Origin: Burkholderia sp. D-99
GTDB taxonomy: Bacteria > Pseudomonadota > Gammaproteobacteria > Burkholderiales > Burkholderiaceae
NCBI RefSeq assembly: GCF_011605345.1
Contig: NZ_JAAOXM010000002.1
Span: forward strand, 248,001 to 312,000
Length of the DNA: 64,000 bases
Direction of reading: 5' to 3'
Part shown: positions 36,305 through 44,748 of the stretch, piece by piece
Layout of the letters: the number at the start of each line of letters is the position of its first letter
Numbering within the stretch: position 1 is the stretch's first letter
Position numbers and translations under genes: made by a program
Notes under the pieces: generated by a model
What the model saw: the letters and a program-made list of their open reading frames with translations, nothing else
What the model was told of the DNA's origin: nothing
Database searches by the model: none

Positions 36305-36715
36305 CGTCGTCGTCCCGTAGATATTGCCGCGCCTGTCTGTATCGCGCCGCATGGTGTGAAGCGCGTTCGCCGCGAAGGGCCAACGCTGCCGATCAAAACC
36401 GGGCCGAGTCTAGGAACGACAATTTCAGACGTCGACGCAATGCGCTCTATAACGCTTATAGATGCGCCGCATGATGCGTGCGCGCCCCGCCGCAAGCGCG
36501 CCGCGCGGCGGCCGGCGCGCAAGACCCTGGTGTTTTCTTTATCCGGGTCGGTAAATGTCCGTGTGGCGCGGCTGTCACTCCGGCTATGGCGGCCGAATTT
36601 GGCCGACTACGCTGCGTCTCCGACACGTGCCCCCCGCACGCTTTCGCGCCGCGCCGGCGCCCGGCCCGCAAGGCCGCTGCCGCGCATCCCCACCGCCCGC
36701 TCCTGGAGAATCCGC
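36305..36715. promoter_or_regulatory. Divergent control region with palindrome TCTATAA-CGC-TTATAGA
   Basis: 411 bases without a gene between a porin and an MFS gene. The only marked structure is a perfect 7-base-arm palindrome at 36446-36462 with LysR-like T-N11-A geometry. It could be the operator of the iac LysR or of the LysR at 34104. Confidence 0.45.
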
Positions 36716-38116
36716 ATGTCCGCATCCACGGCCCGCGCTGCCGACGGCAAGCGCTATACGTACGAATGGTATGTCGTCGTCATCTGCATGCTCGCGTACG
36801 TCTTTTCGTTCGTCGACCGCCAGGTCCTCGTGCTGATGATCGAGCCGATCAAGCGCGACCTGCACCTGTCCGACACGCAGTTCAGCTTGCTGAACGGCTT
36901 CGCGTTCTCGCTGTTCTATGCGGTGATGGGGCTGCCCGTCGCGTATCTCGCCGATCGCTACGCGCGCCCGCGGATCATCTCGCTCGGCATCGCGCTGTGG
37001 AGCGTCGCGACCGCCGCGTGCGGGCTCAGCCAGCATTTCGTGCAGATGTTCATCGCGCGCATGGGCGTGGGTGTCGGCGAAGCCGCGCTGTCGCCCGGCG
37101 CCTATTCGATGCTGGCCGACTACTTTCCGAAGGAGAAGCTCGGGCGCGCGATCGCCGTGTATTCGCTCGGCTCGTTCATCGGCGGCGGCGTCGCGTTCCT
37201 GATCGGCGGCTACGTGATCGCGCTGCTCAAGCATGCGAGCGCCTTTACGCTGCCGGTGGTCGGGCAGGTTCATGCGTGGCAGGTCACGTTCCTGATCGTC
37301 GGGCTGCCGGGGCTGCTGGTCGCACTGCTGTTCGCGGCGACCGTGCGCGACCCGCAGCGCAAGGGGCTCGCGCAGGATCGCTCGGGCGCCGTGCGGCGCG
37401 TGTCGATGCGCGATTCGCTGCGCTTCGTCGGCTCGCATCGCGCGACCTTCGCGTGCCATTACCTCGGCTTTTCGTTCTACGCGATGACGCTGTACTGCCT
37501 GCTGAGCTGGACGCCCGCGTTCTATATCCGCCGCTTCGGGATGACGGCGGTCGAAGCCGGCTACACGCTCGGCATCGTGCTGCTGGTCGCGAACACGGCC
37601 GGCGTGTTCTGCGGCGGCTGGCTCAACGACTGGATGCTGCGGCGTGGCCGCAGCGACGCGCCGATGCGTGCCGGCGCGATCGGCGCCGCGTGCATGGTGA
37701 TTCCCGCGACGCTGTTCACGCAACTCGACTCGCTGCCCGCTTCGCTCGCGATGCTCGTCGTCGCGATGTTCTTCGCGTCGTTCCCGATGCCGACGTCGAC
37801 CGCCGCCATGCAGACACTCGCGCCGAACCAGATGCGCGCGCAGATTTCCGCGCTGTTCCTGCTCGTATCGAACCTGATCGCACTCGGGATCGGTACGACC
37901 GTCGTCGCGCTGTTCACCGATCGCGTGTTCGGCGCGCCGGCGGCGGTCGGTCATTCGATGTCGATCGTCAATGTCGCGGCAGCCACGCTCGCCGCGCTGC
38001 TGCTCGCCGCCGGTTGCCGGCACTATCGCCGCAGCCTCGATCGCGAACGCAACCATGCGGCGCCGCAGGCGGCCGAAACGGCCGAGGCGGGCAATGCGGC
38101 GATCGCCGCGCGCTGA
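36716..38116 (+). CDS. MFS transporter at the start of the iac island
   Basis: 466 residues, 12 membrane segments. 'YVFSFVDRQVLVLMIEPIKR' in helix 1 with the D-R-Q motif and 'VGVGEAALSPGAYSMLADYF' (helix 4-5) place it near the spinster/aromatic-acid MFS group. Start from GGAGAATCCGCATG. The P. phytofirmans PsJN iac region also contains an MFS gene reported to help remove dioxindole-3-acetate; whether this gene or the one at 50611 is that orthologue cannot be decided here. Likely substrate: IAA or an oxidised indole acetate. Confidence 0.85.
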   Translation: MSASTARAADGKRYTYEWYVVVICMLAYVFSFVDRQVLVLMIEPIKRDLHLSDTQFSLLNGFAFSLFYAVMGLPVAYLADRYARPRIISLGIALWSVATAACGLSQHFVQMFIARMGVGVGEAALSPGAYSMLADYFPKEKLGRAIAVYSLGSFIGGGVAFLIGGYVIALLKHASAFTLPVVGQVHAWQVTFLIVGLPGLLVALLFAATVRDPQRKGLAQDRSGAVRRVSMRDSLRFVGSHRATFACHYLGFSFYAMTLYCLLSWTPAFYIRRFGMTAVEAGYTLGIVLLVANTAGVFCGGWLNDWMLRRGRSDAPMRAGAIGAACMVIPATLFTQLDSLPASLAMLVVAMFFASFPMPTSTAAMQTLAPNQMRAQISALFLLVSNLIALGIGTTVVALFTDRVFGAPAAVGHSMSIVNVAAATLAALLLAAGCRHYRRSLDRERNHAAPQAAETAEAGNAAIAAR

Positions 38117-38165
38117 GCACCGGGCGCGCCCCGTCGCCTGACCATCATCCATCCGACTGATTCAG

Positions 38166-38200
38166 GCATCGCTTTTTAATCGATTTGATTTATGCGATGC
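38166..38200. promoter_or_regulatory. Inverted repeat GCATCGC-N21-GCGATGC upstream of iacF
   Basis: Perfect 7-base arms flank an AT-rich centre that itself holds AATCGATT, in the promoter region 73 bases before the iacF ATG. A probable regulator site; which regulator is unknown. Confidence 0.45.
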
Positions 38201-38272
38201 CCATCCCTATTCTCGATCGCATGACGGCGCGGTGTCTGCCGCGCCGCGTTCTCCCTACCCTACGGATTACCC

Positions 38273-39262
38273 ATGCAAGCGAACCGCCACCAGGTCCGGA
38301 TCGACGCGCTGATCGACGCGGCGCAGGACATCCGCTGTTTCCGGGTTTCCCGCGTCGACGGCCAGCCGTTCGACGCGTACGAACCGGGCGCCCATATCGA
38401 CGTCACCGCGCCGTCCGGCGTCACGCGGCAATACTCGCTGTGCGGCAACCCCGACGAACGCGGCAGCTATCTGTTCGCAGTGAAGAAGGAAGCGCAGTCG
38501 CGCGGCGGTTCGCGTTCGCTGCACGACGATGTGCAAGTGGGCGCCGAGCTGTCGATCGGCGCGCCGCGCAACCTGTTTCGTCTGACGGATGACGCGAGCG
38601 AGCACGTGCTGATCGCGGCCGGCATCGGCATCACGCCGCTGCTGTCGATGGCGTATGCGCTGCACACGCGCGGCGCGCGCTACCGGTTGCATTACTTCGC
38701 GCGCAGCCGCGAACACGCGGCCTTCGTCGACGAATTGTCGGCCGAGCCGTTCGCGTCGCACGTGACGTTCCACTACGGCGCCGAGCCTGACGCGCTCGCG
38801 GCCGAGCTGGGCCGCTGCGTCGAATCGGTCGACGCACGCGCACACGTCTATACGTGCGGCCCGGGGCCGTTCATGGAGGCGGTCGTCGCGGCAGCCGAGG
38901 CACGCTTGCCCGACGATTCGATCCACCTCGAACGCTTCGCGGCGGAACCGGCTGGCGCCGCTGCGGGCAATAGCGATGCCGGCGCAGGCACGGCCGATGG
39001 TTTCGAAGTACGCCTGCAGCGCAGCGGGCAATCGGTACACGTCACGCCCGGCACGTCGATCGTCGACGCGCTCGCGTGCATCGGCATCGAAGTCGACACG
39101 TCGTGCGGCGAAGGTGTGTGCGGCACCTGCATGGTGAGCGTCATCGATGGCGAGCCCGATCATCGCGACCACTGTCTCAGCAAGGCCGAGCGCGCGAGCA
39201 ACACGGTGATCTGCTGCTGCGTGTCGCGTGCGCGCTCGGCGGTGCTCGTGCTCGATCTTTGA
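38273..39262 (+). CDS. iacF: Phthalate-dioxygenase-reductase-type reductase, IacF
   Basis: 329 residues in the order flavin-NAD-ferredoxin. The FMN-binding stretch 'SGVTRQYSLCGNPDERGSYL' (R-x-Y-S), the NAD domain 'VLIAAGIGITPLLSMAYAL' and 'HVYTCGPGPFMEAV', and a C-terminal plant-type [2Fe-2S] cluster 'CGEGVCGTCMVSV' plus a distal Cys. It would pass electrons from NADH to the IacC/IacD ring-hydroxylating oxygenase in IAA catabolism. Sits between a transporter and, convergently, the cluster LysR; the 329-base gap to that gene is filled with 74-base repeats. Confidence 0.88.
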   Translation: MQANRHQVRIDALIDAAQDIRCFRVSRVDGQPFDAYEPGAHIDVTAPSGVTRQYSLCGNPDERGSYLFAVKKEAQSRGGSRSLHDDVQVGAELSIGAPRNLFRLTDDASEHVLIAAGIGITPLLSMAYALHTRGARYRLHYFARSREHAAFVDELSAEPFASHVTFHYGAEPDALAAELGRCVESVDARAHVYTCGPGPFMEAVVAAAEARLPDDSIHLERFAAEPAGAAAGNSDAGAGTADGFEVRLQRSGQSVHVTPGTSIVDALACIGIEVDTSCGEGVCGTCMVSVIDGEPDHRDHCLSKAERASNTVICCCVSRARSAVLVLDL

Positions 39263-39295
39263 CGCTGACGGCACGAGCTGCGGCCGTTCAGGACG

Positions 39296-39665
39296 TCTCG
39301 TGTTGTCGAAACGTCCCACGACTTCGGCCGGCAACGCGCACATCCACGCGTTGCCCTTGTCCTCATGAGTCACGCATCGTCGAAACGTCCCACGACCTCG
39401 GCCGGCAACGCGTGCATCCACGCGTTGCCCTCGCCCTCATCGGTCACGCGTTGTCGAACCGCGCGACGACCTCGGCCAGCAGCGCGCACACCCACGCGTT
39501 GCCTTCGTCCTCATGAGTCACGCATCGTCGAAACGTCCCACGACCTCGGCCGGCAACGCGCGCATCCACGCGTTGCCCTCGCCCTCATCAGTCACGCGTT
39601 GTCGAAACGCTCGACGAGTTCGGTCAGCAGCATGCGCATCCACGCGTTGCCTTCGTCTTCATGGA
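39296..39665 (-). repeat. 74-bp tandem array re-encoding the C-terminal tail of the adjacent LysR
   Basis: Five head-to-tail 74-base units begin at 39296, 39370, 39444, 39518 and 39592. The last unit is the real 3' end of the LysR gene; the other four lie past its stop. Read on the minus strand, each copy encodes the tail pattern E-G/K-G-N-A-W-(M/V)-x-A-L-x-A-E-V-V-x-R-F-D-(D/N) and copies 1-3 end in A-stop like the gene. Units at 39370 and 39518 differ at only two positions by eye, and the unit at 39444 is more like the gene's own tail, so the array probably grew in two-unit steps. 74 is not a multiple of three. Confidence 0.93.
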
Positions 39666-40512
39666 AATGCTCGTGCCAGTGCATCGTCACCGGCGCGGGC
39701 GGCAGCGTGACAGGCAAGTCGTACAGGCGGAACGCATTGTCGCGGTTCAGGATCTGCGCGAGCCGCTTCGGCAGCGTCGCGTACAGATCCGTGACCGACA
39801 GCACGCTCGGCAACGCGACGAAGTGCGGCACTTCGAGCGCGATGTTGCGGCCCACGCCCTGCGCGCGCAACGCATCGTCGAGCGCGTGGTGGCTGTGCTC
39901 GACCGATTTCACGTTGACGTGCGCGGCCCGCACGAACTGCTCGAGGCTCAGCGCGGCGCCGCTCGGCAACCCGCGCCGGCGGCCCGTCATGCACACATAG
40001 GTTTCCTCGAACAGCACCTGATGGCGCGTGCGCGGCATCAGCTCCGGCAGGTTGCCGATCGCGAAATCCAGCCGGCTCGCGCGCAGCGCTTCCTCGATCT
40101 CTTCCACCGGCAGCGGCTGCACGCTCAGCGTCACGCGCGGCGCGCGCTCGCGCAGCGCCTGGCAGATCGCCGGCAGGTACGCCATCTCGCCGGCATCCGA
40201 CAACGACAGCCGGAACGTACGCGTGCTGGTGGCCGGATCGAAGCGCTCCGCATAGCGCAGCGCCACGCGCACCATGTCGAGCGCCTTGCCGACGATGCCC
40301 GCGAGTTCGAGCGCGACCGGTGTCGGCTGCATGCCCGAGCGCGTGCGCACGAACAGCGGATCGTCGAACAGCGTGCGCAGCCGGCCGAGCGAATAGCTGA
40401 CAGCCGGCTGCGACAACGCGAGCCGCTCACCCGCCTTCGTCAGGCTGCGTTCCTCGACGATCGCCTGGAACACGCGCAACAGGTTCAGATCGAGATGATC
40501 GACCGACGTCAT
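39592..40512 (-). CDS. iacR1: LysR-family regulator of the iac cluster
   Basis: 306 residues from the ATG at 40512, which has GGAGG five bases upstream (an ATG at 40527 is also in frame). N-terminal 'LDLNLLRVFQAIVEERSLTK', HTH 'KAGERLALSQPAVSYSLGRL', then 'LFVRTRSGMQPTPVALELAG', the NahR/NodD-like branch. It is divergent from iacC. In P. phytofirmans a LysR protein of the iac region responds to dioxindole-3-acetate; I infer the same role. The symbol follows that system. Oddity: its last 24 codons are the template of the tandem array that follows the stop. Confidence 0.85.
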   Translation of the reverse strand: MTSVDHLDLNLLRVFQAIVEERSLTKAGERLALSQPAVSYSLGRLRTLFDDPLFVRTRSGMQPTPVALELAGIVGKALDMVRVALRYAERFDPATSTRTFRLSLSDAGEMAYLPAICQALRERAPRVTLSVQPLPVEEIEEALRASRLDFAIGNLPELMPRTRHQVLFEETYVCMTGRRRGLPSGAALSLEQFVRAAHVNVKSVEHSHHALDDALRAQGVGRNIALEVPHFVALPSVLSVTDLYATLPKRLAQILNRDNAFRLYDLPVTLPPAPVTMHWHEHFHEDEGNAWMRMLLTELVERFDNA

Positions 40513-40650
40513 CGTAGCCTCCATCATTTGCCGTATTTATTGACTGGCCAATTTTAGATCAATTTGACGGATATGTAGCGAGAGACGAGACTGGGTACTC
40601 GATACCGTGCGCTGCGCGGCCCGATTTCGCGACTCTTCCCCACGACAACG
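40513..40650. promoter_or_regulatory. Divergent promoter region of the iac LysR and iacC
   Basis: 138 bases. An AT-rich core at about 40528-40570 contains TTGACTGGCCAA and TTTAGATCAATTTGACGG, in contrast to the GC-rich flanks. LysR sites are expected here; no single palindrome is clear enough to call. Confidence 0.5.
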
Positions 40651-41934
40651 ATGAGCGACATTCCCTACCAGACGATCGACACCCGTGCGTTGCACGGCCT
40701 CGCGCAACCCGACCGCATTGCACCGGCGATGTATCACGATCCCGCGCTGTTCGAAGCCGAGCTCGAGCGCATCTTCTACCGCACCTGGATCTGGGTCGCG
40801 CACGAGAGCGAGCTGCCGAACCCGGGCGACTTCATCACGACGACGATCGGCCGCCAGCCGGTGATCGTCGTGCGCGACAAGACCGGCGAGATCAACGTGC
40901 TGCAGAACCGCTGCCGCCATCGCGGCGCGACCGTGTGCGAATCGCACAAGGGCAACGCGAAGGGCTTCACGTGCCCGTATCACAGCTGGTCGTACGCGCT
41001 CGACGGCACGCTGCGCGCGCTGCCGTACGGCGACGGCTACGAAGGCGTGTGCGAGAAAGGCGACCTGCCGCTCGTGAAGCTGCGCGTCGGCGTGTATCAG
41101 GGCCTGATCTTCGCGAGCTTCAACGACGCGATCGAACCGCTCGAGGATTTCCTCGGCGGCGCGAAGCCGTGGATCGACCTGTTCATGAAACAGGGCGCCG
41201 GCTACCCGATCAAGGCGAACGGCGAGCACAAGTTCAAGTTCAAGGGCAACTGGAAGATCCAGCTCGAGAACACGACCGACCTCTACCACTTCCCGGTCGT
41301 GCACAAGTCGTGGATGAAGTCGATCGACGACGAGACGGCCGCCGCGATCACGAGCTTCATGACGAGCGAGGACGCGTTCTGCCGCGGGCTCGGCAACGGC
41401 CACAGCCTCGCGGTACTGATGCCCGAGCTGATCGACCTCGACGAAGACGACGGCGCGCCGCTGCCCGAGCGCTTCGCGCCGCTCGCAGCGAAGCTTGCCG
41501 AGCGCCATTCGCCGGACGAAGTGCGCCGCATCGTGCGCTCGCTGATGGGGGTCGGCTTCAACCTGAACCTGTTCCCGAACCTTGCGCTGTCGATGGCGTT
41601 CTTCCGCGTGCTGCGGCCGATCTCGGCGAACGAAACCGAGATCCGCCACGTCGCGCTCGCGATGGACGGCGGCCCCGACGAAGCGAACCGCGAGCGACTG
41701 CGCATCCACGAGCACTTCCAGGGCCCGTTCGGCTTCGGCAGCCCCGACGACGCGGAAGCGTGGGAGCGCGTACAACGCGGCGCACATGCGGGCCCCGACG
41801 TGCCGATCCTTGTGAATCGCGGACTGAACCGCGAGACGACCGCCGCGAACGGCGAAAAGACCGCGCATGCGACCGACGAAACCGGGATGCGCGAGGCTTA
41901 TCGGCAATGGCGCAACATGATGGAGCAGCAATAA
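40651..41934 (+). CDS. iacC: Aromatic-ring-hydroxylating dioxygenase large subunit, IacC
   Basis: 427 residues. The Rieske [2Fe-2S] motif is C88-x-H90 ... C108-x2-H111 ('CRHRGATVC' ... 'FTCPYHSWSYAL'), and the mononuclear iron site is 'DLYHFPVVH' (Asp/His/His of the 2-His-1-carboxylate triad). As a Rieske oxygenase it would attack the ring of an IAA-derived intermediate (dioxindole-3-acetate route) on the way to catechol. Stop and next start overlap in TAATG, coupling it to iacD. Divergent from the LysR gene. Confidence 0.9.
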   Translation: MSDIPYQTIDTRALHGLAQPDRIAPAMYHDPALFEAELERIFYRTWIWVAHESELPNPGDFITTTIGRQPVIVVRDKTGEINVLQNRCRHRGATVCESHKGNAKGFTCPYHSWSYALDGTLRALPYGDGYEGVCEKGDLPLVKLRVGVYQGLIFASFNDAIEPLEDFLGGAKPWIDLFMKQGAGYPIKANGEHKFKFKGNWKIQLENTTDLYHFPVVHKSWMKSIDDETAAAITSFMTSEDAFCRGLGNGHSLAVLMPELIDLDEDDGAPLPERFAPLAAKLAERHSPDEVRRIVRSLMGVGFNLNLFPNLALSMAFFRVLRPISANETEIRHVALAMDGGPDEANRERLRIHEHFQGPFGFGSPDDAEAWERVQRGAHAGPDVPILVNRGLNRETTAANGEKTAHATDETGMREAYRQWRNMMEQQ

Positions 41935-42434
41935 TGGACGACCGCAACGCCCTCTTTTCCGAGCAGACCTTCGCCCGCGCGGTCGAATTCGTGTGGCGCG
42001 AAGCCGAGATGCTCGACCGCCGCGACTATCGCGCATGGCTCGATCTGTGGGATCCGGCCGGCCACTACGTGGTGCCGATCGATCCCGACACGACCGATTT
42101 CGCCGCGACGCTGAACTACGTGTTCGACGACCAGGACATGCGCGAGAAGCGCGTGCAGCGGATGGTGTCCGGATACTCGGCATCGGCCACCGACGCGGCG
42201 CGCACGGTGCGCACCGTGTCGCGCTTCACGCTGGAAAGCGGCAGCGCCGACACCGTCGAGCTGAAATCGGCGCAGGTCGTCGTCGCATACAAGCGCGGCG
42301 TCGCGACGCTGTTCGCGGCCGACGTCACGCACAAGCTGCGCGTCGATGCCGAAGGCGAGATGCGGATCGCCGAAAAGGTCGTGCGCCTGATCGACTCGAC
42401 CGAAGCGCTCAGCGCGATCGGCTTCCTGCTGTAA
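41934..42434 (+). CDS. iacD: Ring-hydroxylating dioxygenase small subunit, IacD
   Basis: 166 residues of the NTF2-like beta-subunit family: 'AVEFVWREAEMLDRRDYRAW' and 'LWDPAGHYVVPIDPDTTDF' are the conserved N-terminal helix and strand, and the C-terminal 'RIAEKVVRLIDSTEAL' is typical. It has no redox centre and stabilises the alpha3-beta3 oxygenase. One-base overlap with the iacC stop. Confidence 0.9.
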   Translation: MDDRNALFSEQTFARAVEFVWREAEMLDRRDYRAWLDLWDPAGHYVVPIDPDTTDFAATLNYVFDDQDMREKRVQRMVSGYSASATDAARTVRTVSRFTLESGSADTVELKSAQVVVAYKRGVATLFAADVTHKLRVDAEGEMRIAEKVVRLIDSTEALSAIGFLL

Positions 42435-42499
42435 GCCGTCGCCGGTTCGCCGCTGCAAGTGCAAAGGTGAGCCGGCAACCTTCACCTTTCCGGACGACC

Positions 42500-42886
42500 A
42501 TGCCCACACTTGAAGTTTTCCTGCCGGCCGGCCATGAAGATGCGTGCAAGGCCGAACTGATCGCGCGGCTCAGCGGTGCGACCGTCAACGCGATCGGCGC
42601 ACCGCTCGAATCCATACGCGTGCTGCTCACCGAATTGCCCGCCACGCATATCGGCCTTGGCGGGCGCACGGCCGCCGACGGCGCGCCGCCGTCGCTGCCG
42701 GTGATCGTCGCGATCCTGATCGCCGGCCGCACCGACGAGCAGAAACGCGCGCTGATCGCGACACTTTCCGACGCCGCCGCGACCGTGCTCGATGCACCGT
42801 TGCAGGCGACGCGCGTCATCATCAAGGACATCCCGAATACCGACTTCGGGATCGGCGGCCAGACCGCACGGGCGCTGGGGCGCTGA
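42500..42886 (+). CDS. iacY: Fused two-domain tautomerase-superfamily protein of the iac cluster
   Basis: 128 residues made of two 4-oxalocrotonate-tautomerase-like halves: 'PTLEVFLPAGHEDACKAEL' with Pro2 exposed after Met removal, and 'PVIVAILIAGRTDEQKRALI'. Each half ends in a matching '(T/N)(H/D)(I/F)GxGG' loop, so this is an internal duplication. Pro2 is the expected catalytic amine. In P. phytofirmans a tautomerase-family gene in the iac region is needed to remove dioxindole-3-acetate; this gene has the same position beside iacCD. The symbol iacY is from memory of that work. Confidence 0.8.
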   Translation: MPTLEVFLPAGHEDACKAELIARLSGATVNAIGAPLESIRVLLTELPATHIGLGGRTAADGAPPSLPVIVAILIAGRTDEQKRALIATLSDAAATVLDAPLQATRVIIKDIPNTDFGIGGQTARALGR

Positions 42887-42920
42887 TCATGGGCCGGGCG
42901 TCGCTCCGTCATGCGCCGCG

Positions 42921-43037
42921 CCGTGGTGTCCGTGGTGTCCGTGGTGTCCGTGGTGTCCGTGGTGTCCGTGGTGTCCGTGGTGTCCGTGGTGTCCGTGGTG
43001 TCCGTGACGCCCGTGGTGCCCTTGGTGCCCGTGACGC
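42921..43037 (+). repeat. 9-bp tandem repeat CCGTGGTGT, 13 units
   Basis: Nine exact CCGTGGTGT units (42921-43001) followed by four variants (CCGTGACGC, CCGTGGTGC, CCTTGGTGC, CCGTGACGC). It occupies most of the gap between the tautomerase stop (42886) and the stop of the converging sensor-kinase gene (43048). Confidence 0.95.
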
Positions 43038-43047
43038 GACGCAGCGG

Positions 43048-44529
43048 CTACGCCTGCGCTTTACCCGCGAGCGGCAGCGTCACGCGACAGTCGAGCCCGC
43101 CGCCATCGGCCGGGCTCGCGCCGATCCGGCCACCGTGGCGCGTCACGATGCTCTTGCACAGCGACAGTCCGATCCCGTTGCCGCCAACCTTCGACGACGA
43201 GAAACCGTCGAACAGCCGGTCGTGCGCGCCTTCCGCGATGCCCGGGCCATTGTCGATCACGCGCAGCTCGGCGTAGCCGGCCACGTTCGCGCTGCCGAGC
43301 GTCAGCATGCGCGGCACGCGTTCGCAACCGGCAAACGCCTCGATCGCATTGAACGCGAGATTCAGGATCACCTGCCCGATCAGCACGCGCTCGCAGCGGA
43401 TCGGCAGCGGCGCATCGGCCTGCACGATCGCGACCGTCACGCCGGCCTCCTTCGCACGCAGCTCGATGAAATACGCGACGTCCGCGAGGATGTCGCGCAG
43501 GTCGGCGAGCGCGACGACCGGCTCGCGCTTCACGATGAACTCGCGCACGCTCTTGATGATCAGCGCCGCATGCTCGGCCTGCCGGTCAGCGCTGCGCAGC
43601 CCCCAGATCGCGTCGTCCACGCTGCCGCGCCCATTCAGCCGCTGCACCGCCCCTTCGATGAAATTGCGCACGGCCGCGAGCGGCTGGCTCAGCTCGTGAG
43701 CGATCACGCTCGCCATCTCGCCCATCGCGTTGTAGCGGCCTGCGTGTTCGAGCATGCGCGCTTCGGCGCGGCGGGCATCCTCGATCGCGACTTCGTCGCT
43801 CACGTCGCGGAACTGCACGAGCAGCCCGTCGAGATCGTCCTCGATCTCGACCTGCCGGCACAGGATGCGCAGCCAGCACGGCGAGCCGTCGCGCCGCACG
43901 ATCCGGTAGCGCTGCGGCGCGGACGGGCAGGCGGACGGCGCATCGCGCAATTGCGCGACGAGGCGGTCGCGGTCGGCCGCGGAGCAGTAGTCGAGCACCT
44001 CGCCGAGCGCTTCGTCGGGCGCGAGCCCGAGCACGCGGCGGCCCGACTCGCTGATGAACTGCACGCCGCCGTGCGGCGTGACCACCGCGATGCCTTCGTC
44101 GAGGTCCTGCATGAACTCGCGCAGCCGCGCCTCGTAACGACGCAATTGCTGGCGCACCGCCTCTTCCGCGCTGATGTCGCGGAACTGCACCATCACGACG
44201 TCGCGCCCGCGCAGCGGCACGTAGGTGGCGGTCGCCTCGGACAGCATGTCGACGCCCGTGCGCGACCGGTAGCACCACTCGTACACCTGCGGCCCGTCGA
44301 CGAGCGCGCGATCCCACGCACTCACGGCGATCTCGCGCTGGTATTTCGGCTCGGGACGCGTCATGTCCGGCGCCTTCAGCGGCAGCAGTTCCTCGACGGA
44401 AAAACCGAGCGCGATGCACGCGGCACGGTTCGCCCACACGATCGCCTTCGTCTGCGCGTCGTGCAGCAGCACGCAGGTCGTCAGCGCGTCGAGCAGCCGG
44501 TGGAAATCGTCTTCGTCGGGGAAACTCAT
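43048..44529 (-). CDS. iacS: PAS-domain sensor histidine kinase of the iac two-component system
   Basis: 493 residues, no membrane segments, so probably cytosolic. Two or three PAS units ('LLDALTTCVLLHDAQTKAIV', 'MQDLDEGIAVVTPHGGVQFI') precede a HisKA phospho-acceptor 'MASVIAHELSQPLAAVRNF', the N box 'LNLAFNAIEAF', G1 'IDNGPGIAEG', F box 'DGFSSSK' and G2 'GGNGIGLSLCKS', the set of FixL-type kinases. Start at MSFPDEDDFH; an in-frame upstream ATG at 44604 is less likely. Probable partner: the FixJ-type regulator at 49059. In P. phytofirmans the corresponding system appears to respond to IAA. The symbol follows that work. Confidence 0.86.
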   Translation of the reverse strand: MSFPDEDDFHRLLDALTTCVLLHDAQTKAIVWANRAACIALGFSVEELLPLKAPDMTRPEPKYQREIAVSAWDRALVDGPQVYEWCYRSRTGVDMLSEATATYVPLRGRDVVMVQFRDISAEEAVRQQLRRYEARLREFMQDLDEGIAVVTPHGGVQFISESGRRVLGLAPDEALGEVLDYCSAADRDRLVAQLRDAPSACPSAPQRYRIVRRDGSPCWLRILCRQVEIEDDLDGLLVQFRDVSDEVAIEDARRAEARMLEHAGRYNAMGEMASVIAHELSQPLAAVRNFIEGAVQRLNGRGSVDDAIWGLRSADRQAEHAALIIKSVREFIVKREPVVALADLRDILADVAYFIELRAKEAGVTVAIVQADAPLPIRCERVLIGQVILNLAFNAIEAFAGCERVPRMLTLGSANVAGYAELRVIDNGPGIAEGAHDRLFDGFSSSKVGGNGIGLSLCKSIVTRHGGRIGASPADGGGLDCRVTLPLAGKAQA

Positions 44530-44601
44530 GATCGGCTTCGGAAGAGGTCGCGCGGCATCGCGCGACCGGAAACCCAACATAGCACCGGCGCGCGCCGCCC
44601 G

Positions 44602-44620
44602 CATCTGAAGATTTCTTTAG
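44602..44620. promoter_or_regulatory. Candidate response-regulator site upstream of iacA
   Basis: CATCTGAAGATTTCTTTAG, with an imperfect inverted repeat CTGAAGA-TT-TCTTTAG. A similar element (49879-49898) lies upstream of iacG in the other divergent promoter of the cluster. It sits between the sensor-kinase start and iacA. Confidence 0.45.
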
Positions 44621-44748
44621 CGCGGCACGGAACCTCACCAGTCGCGCGGCCCAACGCACCAATTGCTGCGTGTTTTCGGCGTTTCTAGACTGGTTGCATC
44701 GTCTTGTGCACCCCGCATTCGAACCCCAATCCGCCCCAGGAGACAGCC

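Noticed and set aside
38267..39421. A 384-codon minus-strand frame including one repeat copy of the LysR tail
   Set aside because: Antisense to iacF, which is well supported; the tail-like start is just the repeat.
39296..39591. CRISPR array
   Set aside because: Units are contiguous 74-base copies with no unique spacers and they match the adjacent gene's 3' end.
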